Notes under the pieces: model-generated
What the model saw: only the letters and a program-made list of their open reading frames with translations
What the model was told of the DNA's origin: nothing
Database searches by the model: none
Position numbers and translations under genes: made by a program
DNA from: Dehalococcoidia bacterium
GTDB taxonomy: Bacteria; Chloroflexota; Dehalococcoidia; Tepidiformales; Tepidiformaceae
Reading direction: 5' to 3'
DNA: 40,008 bases
Assembly (NCBI GenBank): GCA_022451885.1
Contig: JAKUNN010000002.1
Location: forward strand, 1-40,008
Shown: positions 24,201-33,102 of the stretch, piece by piece
How positions within the stretch are numbered: position 1 is the first letter of the stretch
Layout: the number at the start of each line of letters is the position of its first letter

Positions 24201-26135
24201 ATGATGGACCAAGTAAATCGAGAAGCCCTCGACTTCGCACTGCAACAAGGCACAGATCATCTACTTTCCGAACAAGCAGATGACGGGTACTGGTGGGGTG
24301 AACTCGAATCAAACGTGACCATGGCGGCAGAACATATCTTGTTAGAACGGTTCCTTGGATCATATGACATCGAACGTGAATCGCGAATAAGACGATATAT
24401 CCTGTCATTACAAAAAGAAGATGGTTCATGGCCTATCTATTGGGATGGCCCTGGCGATGTAAGTATCACGGTGGAAGCTTACTTTGCTCTAAAGCTTTCA
24501 GGTGAAGAACCTTCAAGTAAACAAATGATCCGAGCACGTGATTGGATCATTCAGCACGGAGGAATTGCAAAAACCCGGATTTTTACAAAATTGTGGCTAG
24601 CACTGTTCGGTCAATTTGAATGGTCGGGGCTACCTGTCATGCCACCTGAAGCTATCTTACTACCTCCAAAATTTCCTCTAAACATCTATGCATTTGCTTC
24701 TTGGGCTCGCGCAACTATGGTACCTATCCTTTTAGTTTCAACAAAAAAACCAATAATAGAAATCCCGAAGGAGCTTGGAATTAGCGAACTCGCCCTCAAA
24801 AAAAGCGACTTACAGAAAATTGAATTTAAGCAAGGTGCAAAATTGTTTAGCTGGCGCACTTTATTTTTATCGGTAGATCGTATTTTAAGACTTCACGAAA
24901 AGTCTCTGTGGAAACCTTTACGAAAAAAAGCTATTAAAGCCTGTGAAGAATGGATTATTAAACACCAAGAAAAAGATGGGTCATGGGGAGGTATACAACC
25001 ACCGTGGGTCTACTCATTGATTGCCTTAAAGTGTCTTGGCTACAAATTAGACCATCCGGTAATGGCAAAAGGGTTAGATGGTCTGCTAACTAGTTTTGCA
25101 CTAGAAACGAAGGACACATTTACTGTCCAACCTTGTCTATCCCCTGTCTGGGATACAGCATTAGCAATCACTGGCCTTAGAGAAGCCGGCGTCCCTGCAA
25201 ATGATCCGGCTTTAGAACGCGCAGGAAAATGGTTACTAAGTACGGAAATAACTAGTCTTGGTGATTGGGCAATTACAACTCGTGGCATAGAACCGGGTGG
25301 TTTTCCTTTCGAATTCGCAAATGAACAATATCCTGATACAGACGATACTGCGGAGGTACTCATAGCATTACGCCTGCTAGATTTGCCAAATAAAGATGCC
25401 CCTTTTTTACGTGCCAAACGATGGCTAAGAGCAATGCAATCAAACAACAAAGGTTGGGGTGCGTTCGATCGAGATAACACTCGTAATTTTGTCTCCGAAA
25501 TCCCGTTCTGTGATTTCGGTGCAGCATTGGATCCTCCAACTGAAGATGTAACTGCACACGTTTTAGAATTTCTTGCTTTAGAAAACTCACCTATCGACAA
25601 AGAAATAATAGAAGGTGCTATCGATTTTCTCTGGGAGACACAGGAGGAGGACGGAGCTTGGTGGGGACGATGGGGAGTAAATTATATCTACGGGATTGGA
25701 GCAGTGGTACCAGCATTAATTGCTTCTGGTATTAGTCCAGATGATACGCGTATCAAAAAAGCAATTTCATGGCTAGAAAATTTCCAAAATCCTGACGGGG
25801 GTTGGGGGGAAACTTCAATTACCTATGATGACCCTTCAAAACGCGGACTAGGCAAGAGCACTGCATCACAAACGGCATGGGGAATACTTGCAATTTTGGC
25901 TGCTGACGATATAAACAGCACAGCTTTAACAAAAGCTGTGAATTATTTGATACATACCCAATCCGAAGATGGACAATGGGAAGAAGAGGCATTTACAGGC
26001 ACTGGTTTTCCACAAGACTTTATGCTCAAATATCACATGTATCGTAATTACTGGCCCTTATGGGCACTTGGCCGCTACCGACGCCTCCATAACAACAATC
26101 CAATACACCTACCTAACGTTTCACCGTTAAATTAA
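24201..26135 (+). CDS. shc: Squalene-hopene cyclase
   Basis: Cyclises squalene to hopene (and diplopterol) as a monotopic membrane enzyme. The protonating DxDD motif is D379-T-D-D382. Several QW repeats (QKEDGSW, QEKDGSW, QNPDGGWG, QSEDGQW) and the C-terminal GTGFPQDFMLKYHMYRNYWPLWALGRY, all diagnostic of hopene cyclases, are present. Length 644 is in the normal range. The start ATG abuts the ispH stop with no ribosome binding site of its own, so it depends on translational coupling. HpnC, HpnD and HpnE, which make the squalene substrate, follow directly. Confidence 0.96.
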   Translation: MMDQVNREALDFALQQGTDHLLSEQADDGYWWGELESNVTMAAEHILLERFLGSYDIERESRIRRYILSLQKEDGSWPIYWDGPGDVSITVEAYFALKLSGEEPSSKQMIRARDWIIQHGGIAKTRIFTKLWLALFGQFEWSGLPVMPPEAILLPPKFPLNIYAFASWARATMVPILLVSTKKPIIEIPKELGISELALKKSDLQKIEFKQGAKLFSWRTLFLSVDRILRLHEKSLWKPLRKKAIKACEEWIIKHQEKDGSWGGIQPPWVYSLIALKCLGYKLDHPVMAKGLDGLLTSFALETKDTFTVQPCLSPVWDTALAITGLREAGVPANDPALERAGKWLLSTEITSLGDWAITTRGIEPGGFPFEFANEQYPDTDDTAEVLIALRLLDLPNKDAPFLRAKRWLRAMQSNNKGWGAFDRDNTRNFVSEIPFCDFGAALDPPTEDVTAHVLEFLALENSPIDKEIIEGAIDFLWETQEEDGAWWGRWGVNYIYGIGAVVPALIASGISPDDTRIKKAISWLENFQNPDGGWGETSITYDDPSKRGLGKSTASQTAWGILAILAADDINSTALTKAVNYLIHTQSEDGQWEEEAFTGTGFPQDFMLKYHMYRNYWPLWALGRYRRLHNNNPIHLPNVSPLN

Positions 26136-26140
26136 GTCCA

Positions 26141-27022
26141 ATGAACCTAACCAATTCTTCAAAAGCTAGAACTGGTGAACTTGAACAATCGTACGCATGG
26201 TGTGAAGATTTTTCCCGTTTGCATAACGAAAATTTTACTGTCGTCTCGTGGCTTCTGCCAAAAAAAATTCGGCCCCACTTTTTTTCAGTCTATGCCTTTT
26301 GCAGATATACCGATGATCTTGGAGATGAAGCAGATGGTGATAGGAAAGCGTTACTTGATGCTTGGGAAGACGAGGTTCTTTCCGCAGTTGAAGGGAATAG
26401 CCATAGACCTCTAACAAAAGCATTGCATCAAACAATCAATGAATGTTCGATGCCAACCGAACCCTTCTTACGACTCATTGAAGCCAATAGAATTGACCAG
26501 CACAAACAACGTTTTACGGATTATGAAGAACTACTTGATTATTGTAGTTACTCTGCTACCCCCGTTGGACAAATGGTCCTGAGTATTTTGGGTCATCATG
26601 ATGCCCTAAGAATCGAGCTCTCTGATGCAACATGTATAGGTCTTCAGTTGGCAAATTTTTGGCAAGACGTTTCAGTAGATATTACAAAAGGCCGTATATA
26701 TATACCTCAGGAAGACTTGAAACGTTTTGGGGTCACAGAATCGGACATACAAAAACAAAAAGTCACAGAATCTTATAAGAAATTAATGCAATTTGAAGTT
26801 GAGAGAACACGAAACTGGTTTCGTAAAGGTGCTGGCTTAGAACATACACTACCAAGAAACGTGCGAACTGATATACGCTTGTTTCGACTAGGTGGTGAAG
26901 CAATTTTGAATGCAATAGAAGATGTGCAATATGACACATTAAGCAACAGACCAACCATAAAAAAGAGCAGTAAAGCTAAAATAGCAATTACGAATCTCAT
27001 ACGTGGTCTACTAAGGCTATAA
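26141..27022 (+). CDS. hpnC: Squalene synthase HpnC (hydroxysqualene synthase)
   Basis: In the three-step bacterial squalene route, HpnC converts presqualene diphosphate to hydroxysqualene. Both Asp-rich metal-binding motifs are seen: YAFCRYTDDLGDEAD near residue 50 and LQLANFWQDVSVDITKGRIYIP near 165. The 293-residue length fits. It begins 5 bases after the cyclase stop with no clear ribosome binding site. It and HpnD share the trans-isoprenyl diphosphate synthase head-to-head fold; assignment to HpnC rests on the NENFTVVSWLLPKKIR start and on gene order. Confidence 0.92.
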   Translation: MNLTNSSKARTGELEQSYAWCEDFSRLHNENFTVVSWLLPKKIRPHFFSVYAFCRYTDDLGDEADGDRKALLDAWEDEVLSAVEGNSHRPLTKALHQTINECSMPTEPFLRLIEANRIDQHKQRFTDYEELLDYCSYSATPVGQMVLSILGHHDALRIELSDATCIGLQLANFWQDVSVDITKGRIYIPQEDLKRFGVTESDIQKQKVTESYKKLMQFEVERTRNWFRKGAGLEHTLPRNVRTDIRLFRLGGEAILNAIEDVQYDTLSNRPTIKKSSKAKIAITNLIRGLLRL

Positions 27023-27047
27023 ATTAGCGAGAATAAAAGGAATTACT

Positions 27048-27956
27048 TTGTCTACTGATGCATTAACTCAATTGGAAAACACTCGAGATATGCACTACAC
27101 AACGGACACTGCATACGCATGGTGCAAACTGTATACGCAGCAACGCGCCTCCAATTTTTATTATGCATTCGCAATTCTCCCCGCAGAAAAACGAGATTCG
27201 ATTTATGCAGCATACGCATTCAGTGGGTACGTCGATGACATCGCAGATGAACTTCAAGATCGAAAGGTTCAAGAAGATGCTATCTCTCAAGCAAGAAGAG
27301 AACTTAAAGATTGTTATAGGGGAACAGCTTCAGGCCCACTTTTTACAGCACTACTAGCGACAATCAAAAAATATGACATACCACAAGAGTATTTTGAAGA
27401 ATTGGTTAATGGTGTGGAAATGGATTTCACAATTAATCGTTACCCGACATGGTCTGATCTTGAGAAATATTGTTACCGCGTAGCTTCTATGGTTGGTCTA
27501 ATTTGCACCTCAATTTTTGGAACAAAACCAGACGAAAACATGAAACAATATGCAATCAAGATGGGCTTAGGTCTCCAAATAGTTAATATCATGAGAGATG
27601 TCACCGAGGATGCAAAACGTGGAAGAATTTACTTCCCTCAAGATGAACTAGTACAGCACCAACTGACCGACAAAGACATATTAGAAGGTTTGTATGACGA
27701 ACGTTTTATCTCTTTGATGAAACAACAAGGAGAACGAGCAAGAGAATACTTTCTCGAGGGCAGAAGACTGTTACCTCTGCTTGATAACCGTTCCCGAATG
27801 TGCGTAAACGTAATGCAAGGCTTTTATTTTGAAATACTCAAACGAATTGAACAGAAGAATTACAATGTCACTGCTGAACGCGTAGGGCTCACTAGCAAAG
27901 AGAAAATCTTTGCAATAGCTCGACTTTGGCTCACTGCACTTTTAAACACAAAATAA
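27048..27956 (+). CDS. hpnD: Presqualene diphosphate synthase HpnD
   Basis: Condenses two farnesyl diphosphates to presqualene diphosphate. The Asp-rich motifs are YAFSGYVDDIADEL near residue 60 and QIVNIMRDVTEDAKRGRIYFPQDEL near 180, and the SNFYYAFAILPAEKR start is typical of HpnD. The start is a TTG at 27048 with AAAAGG seven bases ahead; the next in-frame ATG (27090) would remove 14 residues. Its stop overlaps the hpnE start in TAATG. Confidence 0.93.
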   Translation: MSTDALTQLENTRDMHYTTDTAYAWCKLYTQQRASNFYYAFAILPAEKRDSIYAAYAFSGYVDDIADELQDRKVQEDAISQARRELKDCYRGTASGPLFTALLATIKKYDIPQEYFEELVNGVEMDFTINRYPTWSDLEKYCYRVASMVGLICTSIFGTKPDENMKQYAIKMGLGLQIVNIMRDVTEDAKRGRIYFPQDELVQHQLTDKDILEGLYDERFISLMKQQGERAREYFLEGRRLLPLLDNRSRMCVNVMQGFYFEILKRIEQKNYNVTAERVGLTSKEKIFAIARLWLTALLNTK

Positions 27957-29299
27957 TGCGTATTGCAATTATTGGGGGAGGATTAGCAGGCCTTGCAGCT
28001 GGATGTGAACTTTCTGATCACGGACATACCGTTGAAGTTTTTGAAAGTCGTCCATGGGCTGGTGGTGCAACATATTCATTCATCCCACCCGAAGGAACCG
28101 GAGAGGTAGACAACGGACAGCACATTTTTATGCATTGCACCACTGCATATAAAAAATTTTTAGAACGGCTTGGCACATTGGATCTAACTAAGCAACAAAA
28201 ATTATTGCATATACCCGTCTTTGATGAGAACGGTCAACGTTCAGACATTCAAACGGCGTATTTACCGGCACCACTACATTTCATACCCACTCTTATCTCG
28301 TACAAACACCTAGCACTTAAGCAGAAAATTCAAATTGCCGTAATTCTGCTAAAAATCAAAGTGTTTAACACATCACATATTACTGAGAATCAATCCTTTC
28401 ATTCCTGGTTAATCAGCCAAGGTCAAGATGATCAGACAATCAGAGGTTTTTGGGATTTCCTAATGAGACCAATTTTAAATTGCACAACTTCCCAAGCAAG
28501 TGCAAAACAAGCACTTTTCGTGATAAAGAAAGGCCTCTTATCAGATAAAAAAGCCATGGCGATTGGGCTTTCCACTGTTGGATTAAGTACGTTACATATA
28601 CATCCAGCAAAAAAGTACATCGAAGATAGGAACGGGAAAATAAGAACTCGCTCCAAAGTTGAAAAACTCATAGTAAACAACGGCCATGTTGAAGGGCTAA
28701 AAATTAAAGACCAGGAAGTTGCTACTTTCGATGCATATATTTGTGCACTCCCACCATGGTACGTTCAAGAAATACTTCCAAAGCCATGGCAAACTATGGG
28801 CCCACTAAACTTGCTCAGTGCCTTTCAGCCATCTCCTATCATGAACATCCACATATGGTACAACGAACCAATAACAAACTTGGAATTCGCAGCTTCTTTG
28901 AACGAAAACCTCCAATGGATATTCAACCAAACAAAAATCAGCGGAGAGGAGTCAGACCAAGAACATCTAGTTATTTCAATTAGTGCACCTGAAACACTTT
29001 TTAAACTAACAAAAAAAGAAGCCTTACAGGCTATACTTCCTGAATTGAATAAAGTTTTACCAAAAACTAAAGAAGCAGAAATAAGCGACTACTTAGTTAT
29101 TAAAGAACCGCGAGCAACATTTATCCCCTCAGCCGGGTTAAAACGACCTGGCCCTATAACACCTTTAAATAATTTTTTTCTTGCAGGAACTTATACAGAT
29201 ACAGAATGGCCAGCAACGATGGAATCTGCTGTTCAAAGTGGTCATAATGCTGTAGTCGCACTGGAAAAAAATTCGAAATCATGGATTTCTCCTAACTAA
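27956..29299 (+). CDS. hpnE: Hydroxysqualene dehydroxylase HpnE
   Basis: FAD-dependent enzyme that reduces hydroxysqualene to squalene, completing the HpnCDE route. The N-terminal FAD motif IAIIGGGLAGLAAGCELSDHGHTVEVFE, GQHIFMHCTTAYKKFL and the C-terminal FFLAGTYTDTEWPATMESAVQSG are typical of the squalene-associated amine-oxidase/desaturase family. The real ATG is at 27956, overlapping the hpnD stop by one base (TAATG), which removes ten residues from the track ORF and leaves 447. Its own stop overlaps the next start in the same way. Confidence 0.92.
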   Translation: MRIAIIGGGLAGLAAGCELSDHGHTVEVFESRPWAGGATYSFIPPEGTGEVDNGQHIFMHCTTAYKKFLERLGTLDLTKQQKLLHIPVFDENGQRSDIQTAYLPAPLHFIPTLISYKHLALKQKIQIAVILLKIKVFNTSHITENQSFHSWLISQGQDDQTIRGFWDFLMRPILNCTTSQASAKQALFVIKKGLLSDKKAMAIGLSTVGLSTLHIHPAKKYIEDRNGKIRTRSKVEKLIVNNGHVEGLKIKDQEVATFDAYICALPPWYVQEILPKPWQTMGPLNLLSAFQPSPIMNIHIWYNEPITNLEFAASLNENLQWIFNQTKISGEESDQEHLVISISAPETLFKLTKKEALQAILPELNKVLPKTKEAEISDYLVIKEPRATFIPSAGLKRPGPITPLNNFFLAGTYTDTEWPATMESAVQSGHNAVVALEKNSKSWISPN

Positions 29300-30306
29300 T
29301 GCCTACCCTACCACCCAAAATTTCAAAGGTAATTCGGATCCTCGCTGGAACTGGTGTCAGCGCAGGAGTAATTTGGCTATTCCTTAAAGATGTACAACTT
29401 GGAGAAGTTGCAAATTCTCTAAAAATGGCTGATCCCATATTTGTCATACCAATGATTGGAATATTTTTTCTACGGTATTGGCTAAGAGCTTTGCGATGGA
29501 GCGTCTTAGTTCAGCACCTGAGGAAAATCAGCCCAAGGCTTGCTTTGCCGCGCGTAATTTTTGCACAGGCATCTAATGTAGTTCTTCCGTTTCAGCTTGG
29601 ATATGTCGTAATGGTTCAAATTAGTTCACGCAAATTTCAACTGGGCCGTCGAGAATTGTTCGGAGCCGAAATTATTGAACGAATTATGGACGGCTTCATA
29701 TTTTCTCTAATGCTTACACTTGCATTGGCTACTTTAGCCATCGGTGCTGGGTTTACTGGACTGACTATTTTTATGCTCTTCGGGACAAGTACAGGCCTAT
29801 TTCTGACTTGGTTTTTTACACGATCTCAAATACTTGGAAAACCACCTGGAGTCGGGCTCAGTAGACATCTTTTTAAATTCTTACAATCAGATACAATCAC
29901 GCCACTGATGCGAGGCTTAAAAGCCGCTCAACACAAAAAACAAATGTTTAAAATTTTCCTGTTAACTGGCTTAGCTTGGATGGCAGAAGCAGGACTGTAC
30001 TGGCTCGTTGCCGAATCCCTAGGGATAAATGCATCTCCATTAGTACACATTTTCGTTGTCGCTGCTGCAAACATAGGAGCAGGTATCCCATTAGCACAAT
30101 CAGGAGTTGGTTTACTCCTCTTAGCGAACCTCTCACTCAGAGGTATTGGCGAAACTGCAGAAAACGCTGTCGCTTATGCAATAGGAGTCGAGGCAATTGT
30201 CGTGCTTCCCCTCCTTTTCCTAGCTCCATTTGCGGCTTGGGATATGCGCTTAAGTTGGAAGGATCTAGATTTCAGAAATCGACAGATCAGTGAAGAAAAA
30301 GTCTGA
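29299..30306 (+). CDS. Lysylphosphatidylglycerol-synthase TM-region family protein, HpnL-like
   Basis: Polytopic membrane protein of 335 residues with about seven or eight hydrophobic segments and the family marker RYWLRALRWSVLVQHL near residues 60-75, plus GEIIERIMDGF-like and SQSGVGLLLLANL segments. This is the flippase-like membrane half of LPG synthases without the transferase domain. Members inside hopanoid operons are called HpnL, and the position between hpnE and hpnH supports that, but I assign the symbol only by context and leave it blank. A role in moving or anchoring hopanoid intermediates across the membrane is plausible. It overlaps the hpnE stop by one base. Confidence 0.85.
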   Translation: MPTLPPKISKVIRILAGTGVSAGVIWLFLKDVQLGEVANSLKMADPIFVIPMIGIFFLRYWLRALRWSVLVQHLRKISPRLALPRVIFAQASNVVLPFQLGYVVMVQISSRKFQLGRRELFGAEIIERIMDGFIFSLMLTLALATLAIGAGFTGLTIFMLFGTSTGLFLTWFFTRSQILGKPPGVGLSRHLFKFLQSDTITPLMRGLKAAQHKKQMFKIFLLTGLAWMAEAGLYWLVAESLGINASPLVHIFVVAAANIGAGIPLAQSGVGLLLLANLSLRGIGETAENAVAYAIGVEAIVVLPLLFLAPFAAWDMRLSWKDLDFRNRQISEEKV

Positions 30307-30325
30307 AAACCGAATAAAAGTCGCT

Positions 30326-30348
30326 GCATACCTTCCGTTCAGGTATGC
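30326..30348 (+). other. Intercistronic hairpin before hpnH
   Basis: GCATACCT-7 nt-AGGTATGC, a perfect 8-bp stem, lies in the 83-base gap between the HpnL-like gene and hpnH, the only sizeable gap in the hopanoid operon after hpnD. A second small hairpin (AACAC-3 nt-GTGTT followed by U) comes after it at 30356-30368. Together they could be a weak terminator, a processing site or a stabiliser. Confidence 0.45.
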
Positions 30349-30389
30349 TCTCTTCAACACATTGTGTTTTTGGAACGAAAGAGGTAAAC

Positions 30390-31415
30390 ATGGGTGTTCC
30401 GCTACGACAAGCGTTGGTTGTTGCCAAGTATTTGATGGCTCAAAAATTACGTGGAAAAAAACGCTTCCCACTAGTTTTAATGCTAGAACCGTTATATCGA
30501 TGCAATCTTGAGTGTGAAGGCTGTGGAAAGATCCAGCATCCGGAAGAAATTCTTAACACATATCTAAGCCCGGAGGAATGCTGGGAGGCAACAGATGAAT
30601 GCGGTGCGCCGGTAGTTTCAATCGCAGGTGGTGAGCCTCTAATCCACCCAGAAATCGACACGATTGTAGAAGGCCTTGTTCAAAGAAAAAAGTTTGTTTA
30701 CCTGTGCACTAATGCAATTTTACTTGAGCGATGGCTACCCAAACTGAAACCTTCCCCATATCTAACTATCAGCGTGCACATGGATGGAATGGAAAAATTG
30801 CACGATGCAATGGTTGCCCGCGAAGGAGTTTTTGAAAAAGCAGTCAAGGCAATTAGGAAAGCCAAGGACTTGGGTTACCGAGTTAATACTAATACGACAG
30901 TCTTTAACGACAGCGCACCAGAGGGAATGCGCGAACTTTTCAATTTCCTGAATGATGACCTAGGTGTTGACGGCATGATGATTTCACCTGGTTATGACTA
31001 CCCGAAAGCGCCAAATCAAAAAGTTTTCCTTAACCGTCCTGAGATGATAAAAACTTTTGAAACTATTTTGGACTCACCTGAACGAAAAAAATGGCGCTTT
31101 AATCACTCTCCAATTTTCCTAAAATTCCTACAAGGCAAGAAAGCCATGCAATGTACAGCTTGGGGCAATCCAACGCGTAGTGTATTGGGCTGGCAAAGAC
31201 CATGCTACCTAATGAATGAAAGTTACGCTGACTCATTCATAGAGCTAATGGAAGAGACTGAATGGGATAGATATGGCTTTGGTCGTGATGCTCGATGCAC
31301 AAATTGCATGGCCCATTGCGGCTATGAGGCAACTGCAGTTGGCTCTATGCTAGAAAACCCACTCGAAGGACTTAAGGCAGCGGCTTCAACGATTGGTGGC
31401 GGTCCAAGCAAGTGA
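30390..31415 (+). CDS. hpnH: Adenosyl-hopene transferase HpnH (radical SAM)
   Basis: Radical SAM enzyme that joins the 5'-deoxyadenosyl group to hopene, the first step of making C35 extended hopanoids. The cluster motif is C38-NLE-C42-EG-C45 in [16 protein letters not shown], which is characteristic of HpnH, and three further cysteines at the C-terminus ([13 protein letters not shown]) match the family. The ATG at 30390 with AAGAGG replaces the track start, leaving 341 residues. It overlaps hpnG by a GTGA junction. Its presence shows the organism makes side-chain hopanoids, not only diploptene. Confidence 0.94.
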   Translation: MGVPLRQALVVAKYLMAQKLRGKKRFPLVLMLEPLYRCNLECEGCGKIQHPEEILNTYLSPEECWEATDECGAPVVSIAGGEPLIHPEIDTIVEGLVQRKKFVYLCTNAILLERWLPKLKPSPYLTISVHMDGMEKLHDAMVAREGVFEKAVKAIRKAKDLGYRVNTNTTVFNDSAPEGMRELFNFLNDDLGVDGMMISPGYDYPKAPNQKVFLNRPEMIKTFETILDSPERKKWRFNHSPIFLKFLQGKKAMQCTAWGNPTRSVLGWQRPCYLMNESYADSFIELMEETEWDRYGFGRDARCTNCMAHCGYEATAVGSMLENPLEGLKAAASTIGGGPSK

Positions 31416-32101
31416 GTGTGCTTATCGTAGCACCCACAAAACGCGAGGCTCGTGGCGTGGGAGAAAAATGTGTTGCACTAGGAGCACGCGACAAATCCAT
31501 TCCATCTCTAGAATTGGCGATCGCAGAAAGAAAACCTGACACAATTATCATAGCTGGCGTATGCGGAGGACTCGATCCTGCCTTGAAAAAGGGCTCTTTA
31601 GTATTTGCTAGACAAGTAGAGGGTGTCGGAACTGAATCAACTTTTGCACCTGAAAAAATGATTTTTGAATCTGGACGACGGGCACTCCGCAGCGCAGGCT
31701 TATCTTTTGTAACATCAAAACTAGTAACCCAACAAAATGTTGCGGTAACAACGACAGAAAAGCTTGCCTTATGGAACGAATATGGTGCTGCGGGTGTTGA
31801 TATGGAAACCCTTCCATTAATACAAGTTGCAGAAAAAGCAAATATTCGTTGGCTTGTGTTACGCGCGGTCATTGATACCGCATCTACGACACTCCCTGAA
31901 ACACTTTCAAATTGGGAGAATGAAGAACATGAGCGTGGAATAAAATTAAAAATCTTACAAAATCCCAGTGAGTGGAAAAAGTATCTTCAACTTGCACACG
32001 GATTACGACTTGCTCTGAAATCATTACGTGTAGGAGTTCCTATCATACAAAAAGTTGCAGAGGACACAGTTTCACTTGACATGGACATTCTAGCTCAATA
32101 A
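31412..32101 (+). CDS. hpnG: Adenosylhopane nucleosidase/phosphorylase HpnG
   Basis: Nucleoside phosphorylase-like enzyme that removes adenine from adenosylhopane, giving a ribosylhopane product. The PNP/UDP fold is visible as [21 protein letters not shown] near residue 48 and [31 protein letters not shown] near residues 127-157, where the Asp-Met-Glu binds ribose. The GTG start overlaps the hpnH stop (GTGA), consistent with the usual hpnH-hpnG pair. Length 229 is normal. Confidence 0.9.
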   Translation: MSVLIVAPTKREARGVGEKCVALGARDKSIPSLELAIAERKPDTIIIAGVCGGLDPALKKGSLVFARQVEGVGTESTFAPEKMIFESGRRALRSAGLSFVTSKLVTQQNVAVTTTEKLALWNEYGAAGVDMETLPLIQVAEKANIRWLVLRAVIDTASTTLPETLSNWENEEHERGIKLKILQNPSEWKKYLQLAHGLRLALKSLRVGVPIIQKVAEDTVSLDMDILAQ

Positions 32102-32112
32102 ACCTGATGTAA

Positions 32113-32925
32113 ATGAGCAGTCTAGAAAACCGTATCGTATTAATTACTGGAGCAAGCAGTGGCATAGGATTAGCTGCTGCGCGCATGTTTGCTGAAGAAG
32201 GTGCCACCGTCGTATTGGCAGCACGTAACCAAGAACGACTTTCTGAAGTTGAAAAAGAATTTAAATCGAAAGGATATCGCTTTTTGGTTAAACAATGCGA
32301 CGTAAGAAAATCAAAAGAAGTAGATAGCCTTGTACAAGGTGCGGTTAGTCAATTTGGAAAAATCGATATCCTGGTTAACAATGCCGGAACCGCACTCTAT
32401 GGATTGGTTGAAGAGACTCCAGATGAAGCATTACAAGACAATCTTGAGGTGAACCTCTTAGGAACACTCCGTTGCACACGGGCAGTTATCCCTGGGATGC
32501 GGAAACAACAATGGGGCAGAATAATTAATATAGGCTCAGTCGTAGGGAAAAGAGGCTGGGCATTTCATGGTGCCTACGCTGCAAGCAAATTTGCTCTCAC
32601 AGGATTAACTCAGTCGCTACAAGCAGAGTTAGCAAATTCTGGAATTACAGCAACCCTTGTAATGCCAGCAAGTACCAAAACCAACTTCTTCTCTTCTGCA
32701 ACAATTGTCTCAGACAGTTACCAACCAACAATGCTAGGGCCTGTTCAAAGTGCAGAAGTTGTTGCAAAGTACATAATCAAGTCAGCGAAGCAGCCAAAAG
32801 AGAACGTATATACAATTTGGTGGATGAAGTGGTCTTTTATCCTCGCAGAAATGGTTCCCTGGCTATACTCGACTGCTTCAAAGCAATTTTTTCGAAGAAA
32901 AAACAAACAGAATCAAGTAAAATAA
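32113..32925 (+). CDS. Short-chain dehydrogenase/reductase at the end of the hopanoid operon
   Basis: Classical SDR with TGASSGIG near residues 13-20, NNAG near 90 and the catalytic Y155-AAS-K159. It starts 11 bases after hpnG and so is very likely cotranscribed. After the Rossmann domain (to about residue 235) it has an unusual tail: TIWWMKWSFILAEMVPWLYS followed by a basic end (RRKNKQN), suggesting association with the membrane surface and hence a lipid substrate. Extended hopanoids need a reductase that turns ribosylhopane into bacteriohopanetetrol; this gene is a fair candidate from position and architecture. That role is inference; it may act on another lipid. Confidence 0.88.
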   Translation: MSSLENRIVLITGASSGIGLAAARMFAEEGATVVLAARNQERLSEVEKEFKSKGYRFLVKQCDVRKSKEVDSLVQGAVSQFGKIDILVNNAGTALYGLVEETPDEALQDNLEVNLLGTLRCTRAVIPGMRKQQWGRIINIGSVVGKRGWAFHGAYAASKFALTGLTQSLQAELANSGITATLVMPASTKTNFFSSATIVSDSYQPTMLGPVQSAEVVAKYIIKSAKQPKENVYTIWWMKWSFILAEMVPWLYSTASKQFFRRKNKQNQVK

Positions 32926-33064
32926 ATGTGACCTTGGGGAACAAACCCCAAGATCACATCAGTAGAATTTAAATGTGACCTTAGGGAGCGAACACCAAGA
33001 TCACATCAGTAGAATTTAAATGTGACCTTGGGGAGCGAACACCAAGATCACATCAGTAGAATTT
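32924..33064. repeat. Three tandem 47-bp palindromic repeats
   Basis: Three direct copies of exactly 47 bases (32924-32970, 32971-33017, 33018-33064) fill the gap between two convergent genes. Each holds an inverted repeat TGTGACCTT...AAGATCACA that folds as a hairpin; the first copy has the longest stem (13 bp, closing GGGG/CCCC). On the minus strand the only mismatch becomes a G-U wobble, and copy 1 is followed by TTTATTTTAC, as in an intrinsic terminator. Copies 2 and 3 differ at one position while copy 1 differs at three from copy 3, so the array grew by local duplication. The first copy starts inside the SDR stop codon. Confidence 0.9.
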
Positions 33065-33067
33065 CTA

Positions 33068-33094
33068 GGGGCCCACATGACTACATGAGGCTCC
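33068..33094 (-). terminator. Stem-loop after the iron-type binding protein gene
   Basis: A stem made of GGGGCC/GGCTCC and an inner CATG/CATG around a 4-nt loop lies 8 bases past the stop of the minus-strand gene. It may act with the adjacent palindromic repeats to end transcription. The U-tract is weak. Confidence 0.4.
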
Positions 33095-33102
33095 TACTAA
33101 AA

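Noticed and set aside
25040-25600. 186-aa minus-strand ORF inside squalene-hopene cyclase
   Set aside because: Antisense shadow of a well-supported gene.
32924-33064. CRISPR array
   Set aside because: The 47-bp units are directly adjacent with no spacers between them and no cas genes nearby; they are tandem palindromic repeats.
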